Below are positions 44,896 through 53,547 of a stretch of 64,000 bases of DNA, piece after piece. The DNA is from an uncultured Eubacteriales bacterium (lineage in GTDB: Bacteria; Bacillota; Clostridia; Oscillospirales; UBA644), in assembly GCA_934454405.1 (NCBI GenBank), contig CAKSFN010000011.1, positions 1 to 64,000 of the forward strand. The letters are read 5' to 3'. Positions within the stretch are counted from its first letter, which is position 1; the number at the start of each line of letters is the position of its first letter. The notes beneath the pieces are model-generated. The model was not told the origin of the DNA, did not search any database, and saw nothing but the letters and a program-made list of their open reading frames with translations. Both the position numbers and the translations under genes were made by a program.

Positions 44896-45504
44896 ATGCA
44901 GGTTAAAAAAGAATATATGCACCGCGCAATAGTCGAGGCGGCTGTTGAGGAATTTGCCGAAAAAGGCTACATAAAAGGCTCACTGCGTCGGATCGCGGAG
45001 GCGGCGGACACGAAGATGTCCAACATATACAATTATTTCAGAAACAAGGAAGACCTTTTCGGCTACCTCGTCGGAGATTTTTACGTCGAAACGCAAACTC
45101 TTTTTGCGGGGCTTGTCCGTGCAGGCGACGGAATAAGCGTTTCCGACATAGGCGCGAACGAATCCGCCCGCCGCTGGACGGAAATACTTTCTCCGCTTGT
45201 AGACAGAAGAACGGAGCTTTTGATAACCGCTTCCGACGGAACGCGTTACGCGGGCTTTCGCGCGGAGCTTGAACAGAAGCTGATCGCCTCCGTCGGGCTT
45301 ATGTGCGGCTGGTATCCCGTTCAGCCCGATCCCGACGGTTACCCCGTAAATCTTTACGTTTCAACCTATATCGATGCCGCCGTTACGATCTCCCGCAAAT
45401 ACGCGCGCAAAGACAGTTCCCGCGTCGCGGTTGAAAATCTGCTCCAAACGGCTCTCGCCGGCTTCGCCTCCGGTTCTTCGGAAAAGAGCGAACATAAAGC
45501 ATAA
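44896..45504 (+). CDS. TetR-family transcriptional regulator
   Basis: A 202-residue regulator. The N-terminal helix-turn-helix (about 10-55: IVEAAVEEFAEKGYIKGSLRRIAEAADTKMSNIYNYFRNKEDLF) is a clear TetR DNA-binding domain; the C-terminal ligand domain is divergent. It follows the membrane-protein gene by 1 nt, an arrangement that fits a regulator controlling that gene and itself, though no operator was identified. Confidence 0.9.
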   Translation: MQVKKEYMHRAIVEAAVEEFAEKGYIKGSLRRIAEAADTKMSNIYNYFRNKEDLFGYLVGDFYVETQTLFAGLVRAGDGISVSDIGANESARRWTEILSPLVDRRTELLITASDGTRYAGFRAELEQKLIASVGLMCGWYPVQPDPDGYPVNLYVSTYIDAAVTISRKYARKDSSRVAVENLLQTALAGFASGSSEKSEHKA

Positions 45505-45518
45505 TTTACGCCGAATAC

Positions 45519-45557
45519 AAAGAATCCCGTTCCGAGGCTTTCGGGACGGGGTTCTTT
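45519..45557. terminator. Bidirectional terminator between convergent genes
   Basis: AAAGAAtCCCGTtCCGA pairs imperfectly with TCGGgACGGGgTTCTTT (45519-45535 with 45541-45557), ending in a T-run. It lies between the TetR gene and the convergent P-type ATPase gene. Confidence 0.75.
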
Positions 45558-45579
45558 TGCATTTGCGTATCTTTCGATT

Positions 45580-47694
45580 TTATTCTTTAACTCTCATTGT
45601 TCTGAGCGCGTTGATGACCGCGATGACCATAACGCCGACATCGGCGAAAACCGCCAGCCAAATCGGTGCGATGCCGCACGCGCCGAGAATGAGAACGGCA
45701 ACTTTTACGGCGATTGCAAAAACGATGTTTTCGCGAACGATCCGCACGGTCTTTTTGCAGATTCTGATTGCCGTTGCGAGTTTTGACGGCTTGTCGTCCA
45801 TTATAACCGCGTCCGCCGCTTCAACCGCCGCGTCCGACCCTATGCCGCCCATCGCCACTCCGATGTCAGCCCTTGTCAGCACGGGCGCGTCGTTTATTCC
45901 GTCTCCGACGAACGCAAGCTTTCTGTTTTCTTCGCGCGCGAGAAGCTTTTCGACTTCTTCAACTTTCTGCTCGGGTAGTAATCCCGCGCGTATTTCGTCA
46001 ATTCCGAGCGCGCCGCCCACCTGTTCGGCAACGTCGGGTCTGTCTCCCGTCAGCATAACCGTTTTGCGAACGCCCTCTTCTTTAAGGCGGTGGATCGCCA
46101 AAGAAGAGTCTTCTTTGACCGTATCCGCAATAACGATGTGTCCTACATAGTTGCCGTCAACGGTAACGTGAACTATCGTGCCGTGCAAATGGCAGTTTTT
46201 CCACTGCGCACCGCGCGAATTCATCAGCCTGTCATTGCCGACGCAGACTTCTTTTCCGTCAACGAGAACCGTAACGCCGTGTCCCGGAATCTCTCTGACC
46301 TGCGTTATTCTTGCAGTGTCGGGCTCTTTGCCGTAAGCCGCGCGAAGCGAAACGGATATCGGGTGCGAGGAGAAACATTCCGCAAGCGTCGCGTATTCAA
46401 GCAGCTCGTTTTCCGAAATGCTCGTCGGGTGAACTGCCGAGACCATAAAAGCGCCTTTTGTCAGCGTTCCCGTTTTGTCGAAAACAACGCTTTTTATCTC
46501 TGCTATCGACTCTACGGTTTGCGAGCTCTTTATCAGTATTCCTGCTTTTGACGCGCCGCCGATGCCTCCGAAAAACGAAAGCGGAACGGAAATTACGAGC
46601 GCGCAGGGGCAGGATATAACAAGGAAAGTCAACGCTCTCTTTATCCATTCGCTCCAAACCGCCCAACTGCCAATGCCGAGAAACAGCGGGGGAATGACAG
46701 CGAGCAGAAGCGCTCCGATAACGACTATCGGCGTGTAAACTTTTGCAAAGCGCGAAATGAATTTTTCCGCGTGCGCCTTTTTCGATGATTCGGAGTTGAC
46801 TATTTCGAGGATTTTTGCCGCCGCGGACTGCCCGAAAGGCTTATCGACACGTATTTTCAGCACGCCGCCCGCATTGACAAAGCCGCTCTTTACCTCGTCG
46901 CCGGCTTCCGCCGAACGCGGCATGCTTTCGCCCGTCAGCGCAACGGTGTCAAGCGAGGATGTCCCTTCCGTAACCGTTCCGTCAAGCGGGATCTTTTCGC
47001 CGGGATAAACAACTATCGTTTCTCCGACTTCGACCTCTTCGGGGGAAACCGTTTCTTCTTTTCCGCCGCGCAGAACTCTTGCCGTATCGGGACGGATATC
47101 CATAAGCTTTTCGATATTTTTTCTGCTTTTTCCGACCGCGATATCCTCGAACAGCTCGCCCACCTTGAAGAATATCATAACGAAAACCGCTTCGGGATAG
47201 TCTGCCGTCACAAACGCGCCTATTGTCGCTGTCGCCATAAGAAAGTTTTCGTCAAAAATCTTTCCGTGCGCGATATTTTCGGCGGATTCTTTCAGAATGT
47301 CAAAGCCCGCGATAAGGTAGGGAACGGCATATATCAGTATCTGCGCCCAAACGGGAAGATCCGTGAAAATGACTTTTGTAATAAGAACCGCAACGCCGAG
47401 CAGCGCCGCCGAAACACAGAGAAGGATTATCGTTTTTTTGTTGTCCTCTCCGTCTGCGTGGCCGTGACAATGCCCGCAGGCGCAGCCGTCGTCGCCGTGA
47501 CCCGCCTCTTCATCGTGGTTGTGATTCTCATTGTGTTCATGCCCGCAGCAATCATCGCGGTCGTGACGGTGTTCGCGGTGTTCATGTCCGCAGCAAGCAT
47601 CATGGTCGTGACGGTGTTCGCGGTGTTTATGTCCGCAGCCGCAGTCCCTTTCTTTGCGCTGATCCGTAACGGTCTTTTTTTCTTCCGCGCTCAT
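45580..47694 (-). CDS. Zn/Cd/Pb-type P1B heavy-metal ATPase with His/Cys-rich N-terminus
   Basis: A 704-residue P1B-type efflux pump. Residues 1-80 hold 17 histidines and 9 cysteines in three near-copies of a 15-residue unit instead of a folded HMA domain. Core motifs: TM-helix CPC (362-364, SCPCALVISVPL), phosphorylation aspartate D406 in DKTGTLT, SSHP, GDGIND, and the C-terminal aspartate in ADVGVMVIAVINALR typical of the P1B-2 (Zn/Cd/Pb) group. It is 15 nt behind its ArsR-family regulator. Metal specificity within the group is not certain. Confidence 0.93.
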   Translation of the reverse strand: MSAEEKKTVTDQRKERDCGCGHKHREHRHDHDACCGHEHREHRHDRDDCCGHEHNENHNHDEEAGHGDDGCACGHCHGHADGEDNKKTIILLCVSAALLGVAVLITKVIFTDLPVWAQILIYAVPYLIAGFDILKESAENIAHGKIFDENFLMATATIGAFVTADYPEAVFVMIFFKVGELFEDIAVGKSRKNIEKLMDIRPDTARVLRGGKEETVSPEEVEVGETIVVYPGEKIPLDGTVTEGTSSLDTVALTGESMPRSAEAGDEVKSGFVNAGGVLKIRVDKPFGQSAAAKILEIVNSESSKKAHAEKFISRFAKVYTPIVVIGALLLAVIPPLFLGIGSWAVWSEWIKRALTFLVISCPCALVISVPLSFFGGIGGASKAGILIKSSQTVESIAEIKSVVFDKTGTLTKGAFMVSAVHPTSISENELLEYATLAECFSSHPISVSLRAAYGKEPDTARITQVREIPGHGVTVLVDGKEVCVGNDRLMNSRGAQWKNCHLHGTIVHVTVDGNYVGHIVIADTVKEDSSLAIHRLKEEGVRKTVMLTGDRPDVAEQVGGALGIDEIRAGLLPEQKVEEVEKLLAREENRKLAFVGDGINDAPVLTRADIGVAMGGIGSDAAVEAADAVIMDDKPSKLATAIRICKKTVRIVRENIVFAIAVKVAVLILGACGIAPIWLAVFADVGVMVIAVINALRTMRVKE
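47533..47644 (-). repeat. 45-bp tandem repeat encoding His/Cys-rich metal-binding units
   Basis: Two near-identical 45-bp units (47533-47577 and 47578-47622) and a partial third (47623 on) encode the CCGHEHREHRHD-type segments at the N-terminus of the metal ATPase. Similarity holds at the DNA level, suggesting recent copy-number change. Confidence 0.85.
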
Positions 47695-47709
47695 AATATA
47701 TACTCTCCT

Positions 47710-48048
47710 TTATTCGGATATGTGTTCAAGTCCCTGATCGAGAATGGAGCGAACGTGATCGTCCGCGAGCGAATAAAACACGGTTTTTCCCTCTCGTCTG
47801 TATTTGACAAGATGCGCCTGTTTTAATACTTTTAACTGATGTGAGATAGCCGAGGTCGTCATATTCAGAACCTGCGCGAGGTCTCCCACGCACATTTCCG
47901 CCTCAAACAGAACGTACAGAATCCTTATCCGCGTGCTGTCCCCGAATACCTTGTAAAGCTCCGCGAGGTCGTAGAGCAGCTCCTCGTCCGGCATTTCGCT
48001 GTTGACCTTATCTATTGTTTCCTGATGCGCGTGCATATACTCCTCCAT
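47710..48048 (-). CDS. ArsR/SmtB-family metal-responsive repressor
   Basis: A 112-residue winged-helix regulator (LYKVFGDSTRIRILYVLF, then MTTSAISHQLKVLKQAHLVKYRREGKTVFYSLAD). The alpha-5 region DDHVRSILDQGLEHISE carries the Asp/His/His/Glu spacing of zinc-type sensors such as CzrA or ZiaR; the alpha-3 CxC pair of CadC or ArsR is reduced to one cysteine (MCVGDL). It is first in a two-gene operon with the metal ATPase. ATG at 48048 has AAGGAG upstream; an alternative ATG at 48036 has GGAGG. Confidence 0.92.
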   Translation of the reverse strand: MEEYMHAHQETIDKVNSEMPDEELLYDLAELYKVFGDSTRIRILYVLFEAEMCVGDLAQVLNMTTSAISHQLKVLKQAHLVKYRREGKTVFYSLADDHVRSILDQGLEHISE

Positions 48049-48076
48049 AACAGGTCTCCTTCGGCAAGACATTTCG

Positions 48077-48100
48077 ATATTTGAATGATTGTTCAAGTGT
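48077..48100 (-). promoter_or_regulatory. Candidate operator of the ArsR-family repressor
   Basis: An imperfect dyad with TTGAA (48081-48085) and TTCAA (48092-48096), lying between the -10 box and the regulator gene. It resembles the 12-2-12 operators of SmtB/CzrA-type repressors. Confidence 0.6.
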
Positions 48101-48108
48101 TCGATTGG

Positions 48109-48137
48109 ATTATACCACCGAATTTCGGTTTTGTCAA
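48109..48137 (-). promoter_or_regulatory. Consensus promoter of the metal-efflux operon
   Basis: Minus strand TTGACA (48132-48137), a 17-nt spacer and TATAAT (48109-48114); a full consensus match just upstream of the candidate operator. Confidence 0.9.
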
Positions 48138-48287
48138 TACCTTTCCGGCATATTTTCCCCGTTTTTTGCAAAAACTTTATGGGAAGACCCCGAAAACGCG
48201 GTTTTGTATCGCAAAAACATCTTGTTTTGCAAGAAAAAGCGATGTTTTCGGCAGACAAAAGCCTTTTTGCGAACGGAGGATAAGCGG

Positions 48288-49694
48288 ATGAAGATAGATG
48301 CAGAACTTGACGAGAACATAAAAAATACCGATTCGGAGCTTTGCGTCCGGAAGAACTTTGACGTTGTGGTGCGTCTGTTTTCGGTCTGCGGCAGAAGCGC
48401 GTGCGTGTATTATATCGACGGCTATGCAGACGACGGGATCTGTTCGAAGTTTTTTGAGACGCTGCAGAATATCGACGACGAAAAAAAGCTGGAAAACGCG
48501 ACGGTTTTTTCAAGAGCGTGTATTCCTTTCGGAGATATTGTTCTTCGAACGGAGATATCAGACGCGTGCGCCGACGTTCTTTCCGGGCGGACGCTTCTTT
48601 TCGTCGAGGGGCTCGACGTCGGTTTTTGCGTTGATTTCAGAAAATATCCGCAACGCTCCGTCGGCGAGCCCGACAAGGAAAAGGTCATGCGCGGTTCAAA
48701 GGACAGTTTTGTGGAGTCCCTGACGATGAACGCCGCGCTTCTTCGCCGCCGCATACGGAGCGGTGAATTGCATATCGAATATTTCAACGTCGGACGGGTA
48801 TCCAAAACCGATGTCGCCGTTTGTTATCTCAACGACAGAGTCAACAAAAAGCATCTTGATATACTGAAAAAGAAGATCCGTTCTATAAAAACCGACGCGC
48901 TGACGATGAATCAGCAGTCGCTTGCCGACCTTCTGATAAAAAGGACGTGGATCGACCCTTTTCCGAAATTCCGTTATACGGAACGTGTCGATACCGCCTC
49001 CGCGCAGGTGACGGAGGGCGACATTCTCGTGATGGTAGACAACGCGCCGTCCGTTATGATGATGCCCGTCACGCTTTTCGACGTTATGGAAGAAGCGAAC
49101 GATTATTATTTCCCGCCTCTGACGGGAACTTATCTGCGGCTTGTACGTTATGTCGTAACTCTTTTTACGACGTTTATGACGCCCCTTTGGCTGCTCTGCC
49201 TCGCTTACCCCGAAAGCGTTCCCGAAACGCTCCGTTTCATTCTTCTCGACAAGCCCCCCAACATTCCCGTTATCGTTCAGCTGATAATTCTCGAAATCGC
49301 GGTTGACGGTCTGAAGCTCGCCTCGCTTAACACCCCCTCGATGATGACGACCTCAATGAGCATGATAGGCGGTATAATCGTCGGCGATTTTGCCGTAAAA
49401 TCGGGCTGGTTCAATGCCGAATGCATGCTTTATATGGCTGTTGTCGCGCTTGCGAACTTCAGTCTGCCGAGCACGGAAATGAGTTACGCGCTGAAATTTG
49501 TCCGCATAGTCTGCCTTCTCACAACGTACTTTTTCGGCTTGTGGGGCTTTGTCGGCGGCGTTGTTTTTTGTTTTCTTTCCGTCGCGCTCAACCGTTCTCT
49601 GTTCGGCTTCACTTTTCTTTATCCGCTTATCCCCTTCAACGGAAAACGCCTGCTGAAAAAGTTTTTCAGGTTAAAACTCCGTTCGGACGAATAA
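48288..49694 (+). CDS. Spore germination protein, GerA family (A subunit)
   Basis: A 468-residue GerAA/GerKA-type subunit of a spore germinant receptor in the inner spore membrane. The N-terminal soluble domain (about 1-240) and C-terminal membrane domain with about five TM segments (from about 285) are clear; family landmarks include the acidic QQSLADLLIKRTWIDPFPKFRYTERVD region and VTEGDILVMVDNAPSVMMMP. ATG at 48288 has GGAGG at 9-nt spacing; the frame extends back to 48081 but without family similarity. No gerB or gerC gene is adjacent, so this is an orphan A subunit here. Confidence 0.92.
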   Translation: MKIDAELDENIKNTDSELCVRKNFDVVVRLFSVCGRSACVYYIDGYADDGICSKFFETLQNIDDEKKLENATVFSRACIPFGDIVLRTEISDACADVLSGRTLLFVEGLDVGFCVDFRKYPQRSVGEPDKEKVMRGSKDSFVESLTMNAALLRRRIRSGELHIEYFNVGRVSKTDVAVCYLNDRVNKKHLDILKKKIRSIKTDALTMNQQSLADLLIKRTWIDPFPKFRYTERVDTASAQVTEGDILVMVDNAPSVMMMPVTLFDVMEEANDYYFPPLTGTYLRLVRYVVTLFTTFMTPLWLLCLAYPESVPETLRFILLDKPPNIPVIVQLIILEIAVDGLKLASLNTPSMMTTSMSMIGGIIVGDFAVKSGWFNAECMLYMAVVALANFSLPSTEMSYALKFVRIVCLLTTYFFGLWGFVGGVVFCFLSVALNRSLFGFTFLYPLIPFNGKRLLKKFFRLKLRSDE

Positions 49695-49753
49695 TCCCTT
49701 CATACGGAGTAATATCCTCTCGCCGAACGGGCGGTTTTATTTGATAAAAAAGA

Positions 49754-49790
49754 GAAAGACCCGAATGAAAAGTCCGGTCTTTCTTTTTTT
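49754..49790 (+). terminator. Intrinsic terminator after the gerA-type gene
   Basis: GAAAGACC (49754-49761) pairs with GGTCTTTC (49776-49783), followed by a run of seven or more T residues. Confidence 0.85.
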
Positions 49791-49800
49791 TCTCTGTCTA

Positions 49801-49829
49801 TTGCTTTTTTTGTATATTTATGATATAAT
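49801..49829 (+). promoter_or_regulatory. Promoter of the E2-like/galactokinase operon
   Basis: TTGCTT (49801-49806), a 17-nt spacer and TATAAT (49824-49829) preceded by TGA (extended -10). Confidence 0.8.
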
Positions 49830-49891
49830 TATTCTGTATGAAATAAAATAATCACGGACATCAAATCAAAAGTCGAAGGGGAACGAGGAAG

Positions 49892-50737
49892 ATGAGAGCA
49901 GACGGCAAAAGGATAAGGAACGAAAGCCCGATGTATACCGTCGCGGCGCATATTATGAGCAAGAGGGTCGATTCGATGAATATGATAACCATTGACGTTC
50001 CCGTTGCTCCGATGCAGGAATATATCAGAGAACACAAAGCGGACGAACACCCCGTAACGCACATGGGGCTTATCGTCGCCGCATATCTGCGCACCGCCGC
50101 GGAGTTTCCCTCTCTCAACCGCTTTATCGTCAACAAAAATCTTTATGCGAGAAAAGAGTTCTGTATCGGGCTCGTCGTTCTTAAAGAGGGCAAGGATGCC
50201 GACGGAACGATGTCGAAGGTGTATTTTGAGCCGACGGACGATATTTTTACGGTTCAACGCAAGATCGACGAATACATTGTCGAAAACAGATCGCAGCCTC
50301 AGGACAACGGAACCGAAAAAATGATCCGTTTTCTGCTTTCGATTCCCGGGCTTTGCCGTTTCGGCGTCAATCTTTTCAAATGGGCGGACAAACACGGCTT
50401 TCTCCCGAGAAAAATCATTGAGATGAGCCCGTTCCACGCAAGTCTGCTGCTTTCCAATCTCGCATCTATCAGAACGAACCATATTTATCACCACGTTTAC
50501 GAGTTCGGAACGACCTCGATATCCGTTACGATGGGCAATCTGCGCGAGGTTCCGAGAAGAAAGACGGACGGCATCGAGTTTGAAAGATGTCTGCCGCTCG
50601 GCATAGTTATGGACGAACGGATAGCGTCGGGCAGTTATTTTGCGCTTGCTTTCCGTCAGTTCAGCAGATATCTGAAAAACCCCCATCTGCTCGAAGGCGA
50701 ACCGAAGGTTTATAAAAAGGACGCCTGCTTCAAATGA
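49892..50737 (+). CDS. E2/CAT-like acyltransferase-fold protein lacking the catalytic histidine
   Basis: A 281-residue protein with the trimeric acyltransferase fold of 2-oxo-acid dehydrogenase E2 or chloramphenicol acetyltransferase. It lacks a lipoyl domain. The C-terminal motif that normally reads DHRxxDG is DERIASG (241-247): glutamate replaces the catalytic histidine and serine the structural aspartate, so acyl transfer by the usual route is unlikely. Proteins of this type are often annotated as E2 subunits in Clostridia. It heads a four-gene operon (17-nt gap to the next gene). Confidence 0.75.
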   Translation: MRADGKRIRNESPMYTVAAHIMSKRVDSMNMITIDVPVAPMQEYIREHKADEHPVTHMGLIVAAYLRTAAEFPSLNRFIVNKNLYARKEFCIGLVVLKEGKDADGTMSKVYFEPTDDIFTVQRKIDEYIVENRSQPQDNGTEKMIRFLLSIPGLCRFGVNLFKWADKHGFLPRKIIEMSPFHASLLLSNLASIRTNHIYHHVYEFGTTSISVTMGNLREVPRRKTDGIEFERCLPLGIVMDERIASGSYFALAFRQFSRYLKNPHLLEGEPKVYKKDACFK

Positions 50738-50755
50738 TTTCGAGGTGAATTTATA

Positions 50756-52189
50756 ATGGAATGGCTTCGGGAATACGACAAAACGCGCAGAAGCAAATGG
50801 ACGTTTGTTTCGCTTGACGGAGAAACGCTTTATTTGAAGGATGAGCTGTCCTTTGCCGTTCTTTATGCGAGATGCCGCGTGGAAGGTCTTTCCGTGAAGG
50901 CGGAAAAGGTGACGGACGCCGCCGCCTTTGATTTTTTGAAGGACGAAAAGGTTTCTTTCCGCTGCGAGAGCGAGCTTCCTTCGGGACAGCGCAGGATTTC
51001 AAACGAGATATGCGCCGTTTCCGGTTTTGAACTGAAATGCGTTTTTGCCGACTATACCGCAGAGCTGTGTCTTTCCACGCGCTTCGGCAGCAAAATGACC
51101 CGCCCCGCCGAGCTTTGCCTTGATGTTGCGAAGGTGCTTGTTTCCAAAAACGAGATCACGGGCGGAACGGCGCTGACGCAGGGAGAAAAGGAGCTTCTGC
51201 CCGCCGCTTACGCCATAAGATTTCTTATGCAGGGCGCGTGCGGCGTCAGCCTGAACCTGAAAGACGATAAGGCGGAGCTTATGAAGCCCGTTTTGGATGC
51301 GTTTCCGGACGCCGAATACGTTGCGGAACTGATGAGCCTTGAAAAAAAAGCCGACCCGAAGACGAAAAAAAGGCTTGAAAAGAGGTTTTCGGAGATTGCC
51401 TGCTCGTATAACGGACATATATTTTTCTCAAACCTCATGCGCCGTTTTTCCGACGCGACCGCGCCGCTGAAAGAGCCCCGCGGAAGAAAAGCGAGAGAAA
51501 GAATAAGCGAAAAGCTGAAACAACTCGGTTATGAAGGCACATATCCCTATTTCAGAAAAGAAAAGAACGGAACGTTCCGTTACATCGCATTCGCGGAATA
51601 CCGCCGCATTAAAAACGGAAGGGACGGGCTTCGCGCGTTGATCCGCTGCGGCGCGATGCAGGCAAGCCGCGACGGAACCGCTTACGGCGTTCCTTTTGAA
51701 AAAAGCCGAATATACGATACGGCGTTCGTTTCGGAGGGACGCAACATTTCGCTTGAAACGGTGGATCTCGACACGGACACCGAAGATTTTATAAACGAAA
51801 CGCTTGTAACCGCCAACGCACTGTTTGACGGCGTGAAAATCCCGCGTTCCTATTCAAAAACGCACCGTCATCTCCGTTCTTCCTACAGGCGTTCCGTTTT
51901 TCAGTCTTTTTGGACGGCGCTTCTCGTCTTTATCGTTTCGGGCGCGCTTGTTTCCGCGGTGTTGACCGCTTTGATTGCGGGCGCGGCGACGGGCATAGCC
52001 GCGATTTACAGCGTTGTTTCGGGAGATTCCGGATATGTCGGGTGGTTTATATGGGCTCGCGGAAGCTGGCTCGACGTCGGACTTGTGATCTTTCTTGCAG
52101 CGGGGTTTGTCTTTGCGAAGAGCGTCCGCTCGTCAATGACCAAGCCCTTAAAAATCAGAATTAAAAAATATAAAAACAAGGCAAAATAA
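50756..52189 (+). CDS. Uncharacterised protein with C-terminal TM pair
   Basis: A 477-residue protein I do not recognise. The first ~380 residues are soluble and mixed; the C-terminus has two TM segments (about 387-420, SFWTALLVFIVSGALVSAVL, and about 435-458) and a very basic tail (KPLKIRIKKYKNKAK). An RGRKARERISEKL basic helix sits in the middle. It lies between the E2-like gene (18-nt gap) and the galactokinase-like gene (14-nt gap), so all are co-transcribed. Function cannot be assigned. Confidence 0.75.
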   Translation: MEWLREYDKTRRSKWTFVSLDGETLYLKDELSFAVLYARCRVEGLSVKAEKVTDAAAFDFLKDEKVSFRCESELPSGQRRISNEICAVSGFELKCVFADYTAELCLSTRFGSKMTRPAELCLDVAKVLVSKNEITGGTALTQGEKELLPAAYAIRFLMQGACGVSLNLKDDKAELMKPVLDAFPDAEYVAELMSLEKKADPKTKKRLEKRFSEIACSYNGHIFFSNLMRRFSDATAPLKEPRGRKARERISEKLKQLGYEGTYPYFRKEKNGTFRYIAFAEYRRIKNGRDGLRALIRCGAMQASRDGTAYGVPFEKSRIYDTAFVSEGRNISLETVDLDTDTEDFINETLVTANALFDGVKIPRSYSKTHRHLRSSYRRSVFQSFWTALLVFIVSGALVSAVLTALIAGAATGIAAIYSVVSGDSGYVGWFIWARGSWLDVGLVIFLAAGFVFAKSVRSSMTKPLKIRIKKYKNKAK

Positions 52190-52203
52190 AGGAGTTCCCC
52201 GAA

Positions 52204-53493
52204 ATGAACATCAGTCAAACGCAGGAAGCGATAGGCAAAAAGGAATACGAAGAGCTGTTCGCAAAGCTTTACGGAAAAGAAAACGTTCCCTCTCAGAAAG
52301 AACGTTACATAAATCTTCTCAGGCATTATGAAAAAGCGTTCGGAGACGCGCAGGTCAGCCTGTTCAGCTCTCCCGGCAGAACCGAGATATGCGGCAACCA
52401 TACCGACCATAATCACGGAAAGGTTCTTGCGGCAAGCATCAATCTCGATTGCATCTGCGCTGCGGCGAAAAACAGCGAAAACGTTATACGCATAACGGAT
52501 ATAACATACAGAGAGTCCTTTTCCGTCAACCTTTCCGACCTTGAAAAAGTTCCCGGCGAAAGAGGGTCGGTCGGGCTTATAAAGGGAATTTCAAAAGCCC
52601 TCAAAAACTTCGGCTTCAGGCTCGGCGGCTTTAACGCGTGCGTGACCTCCTCCGTTATCCGTGCCGCAGGCGTCAGCAGCTCGGCATCCTTCGAGATGCT
52701 TATCTGCGCGGTTCTCAACGAGTTTTATAATGACGGGAAGATCGACGCCGTTACCTATGCAAGAAGCGGTCAGTACGCCGAAAACGTGTACTGGGACAAG
52801 GCTTCGGGACTTCTCGACCAGATGACCTGCGCCGTCGGCGGAATGATAGCTATAGACTTCAAGGACCCGACAAAGCCCGTTGTTGAGAAGATAGATTTTG
52901 ACTTCGCAAAGCAGGGATATAATCTCGTTATAGTAAACACCGGCAAAAGCCACGCGGATCTGAACGCGGATTATTCATCCGTGCCTTCCGAAATGAAAAG
53001 CGTTGCGCAGGCGCTCGGATATGACGTGTGCCGTCAGATCACGGTTGAGGATATTGAAAAGAATCTTTCCGCTCTTCGCGAAAAGGTCGGCGACAGAGCC
53101 GTGCTTCGCGCGCTTCACTTCCTTGCGGAGAACGACCGCGTGGACGCGCAGATAAAAGCCCTTAAAAGCGGTGATTTCGACGCGTTTTTACATAACGTGA
53201 CGTCGTCGGGCAATTCTTCGTGGAAATGGCTTCAAAACTGCTATTCTCCCGCAAACTGCAACGAACAGGGCATAACGGTTGCGCTCGCTTTCACCGAAAT
53301 GTATCTTTCCGGGATCGGAAAAGGAGCGTGCCGCGTTCACGGCGGCGGATTTGCCGGCGTTATTGCCGTATTTCTTCCTGCCGAAAAAGCGGACGACTAC
53401 ATTGATTATATAGAAGGTCTTCTCGGAAAGGGAAACGCGTATAAAATGAATATCCGCGATTACGGCGCCGTCTGCCTGGACGATATTGTTTGA
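52204..53493 (+). CDS. galK: Galactokinase-like GHMP kinase
   Basis: A 429-residue GHMP-family sugar kinase. Motifs: the sugar-binding SPGRTEICGNHTDHNHG (57-72), the ATP-binding GVSSSAS (about 155-162), the catalytic aspartate in SGLLDQMTCAVGG, and the C-terminal CRVHGGGFAG. The first motif differs from classical GalK GEHTDYN at the glutamate (Asn65) and tyrosine (His69); this variant is common in clostridial galactokinase-like proteins, so the substrate may be galactose or a related sugar. Third gene of the operon; no galT or galE nearby. Confidence 0.8.
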   Translation: MNISQTQEAIGKKEYEELFAKLYGKENVPSQKERYINLLRHYEKAFGDAQVSLFSSPGRTEICGNHTDHNHGKVLAASINLDCICAAAKNSENVIRITDITYRESFSVNLSDLEKVPGERGSVGLIKGISKALKNFGFRLGGFNACVTSSVIRAAGVSSSASFEMLICAVLNEFYNDGKIDAVTYARSGQYAENVYWDKASGLLDQMTCAVGGMIAIDFKDPTKPVVEKIDFDFAKQGYNLVIVNTGKSHADLNADYSSVPSEMKSVAQALGYDVCRQITVEDIEKNLSALREKVGDRAVLRALHFLAENDRVDAQIKALKSGDFDAFLHNVTSSGNSSWKWLQNCYSPANCNEQGITVALAFTEMYLSGIGKGACRVHGGGFAGVIAVFLPAEKADDYIDYIEGLLGKGNAYKMNIRDYGAVCLDDIV

Positions 53494-53547
53494 GATATTT
53501 GATTTTTTTCTTTCCGAAAAAACCGTTTCAGAAAGGGGACGAAAAAA

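Noticed and set aside
47533..47644. CRISPR-like array in the repeated region of the metal ATPase gene
   Set aside because: The 45-bp units are contiguous, in frame and coding, with no spacers.
48120..48287. Sigma-G promoter for the gerA-type gene
   Set aside because: GCATATTT near 48148 looks suggestive but no partner box at suitable spacing was found.
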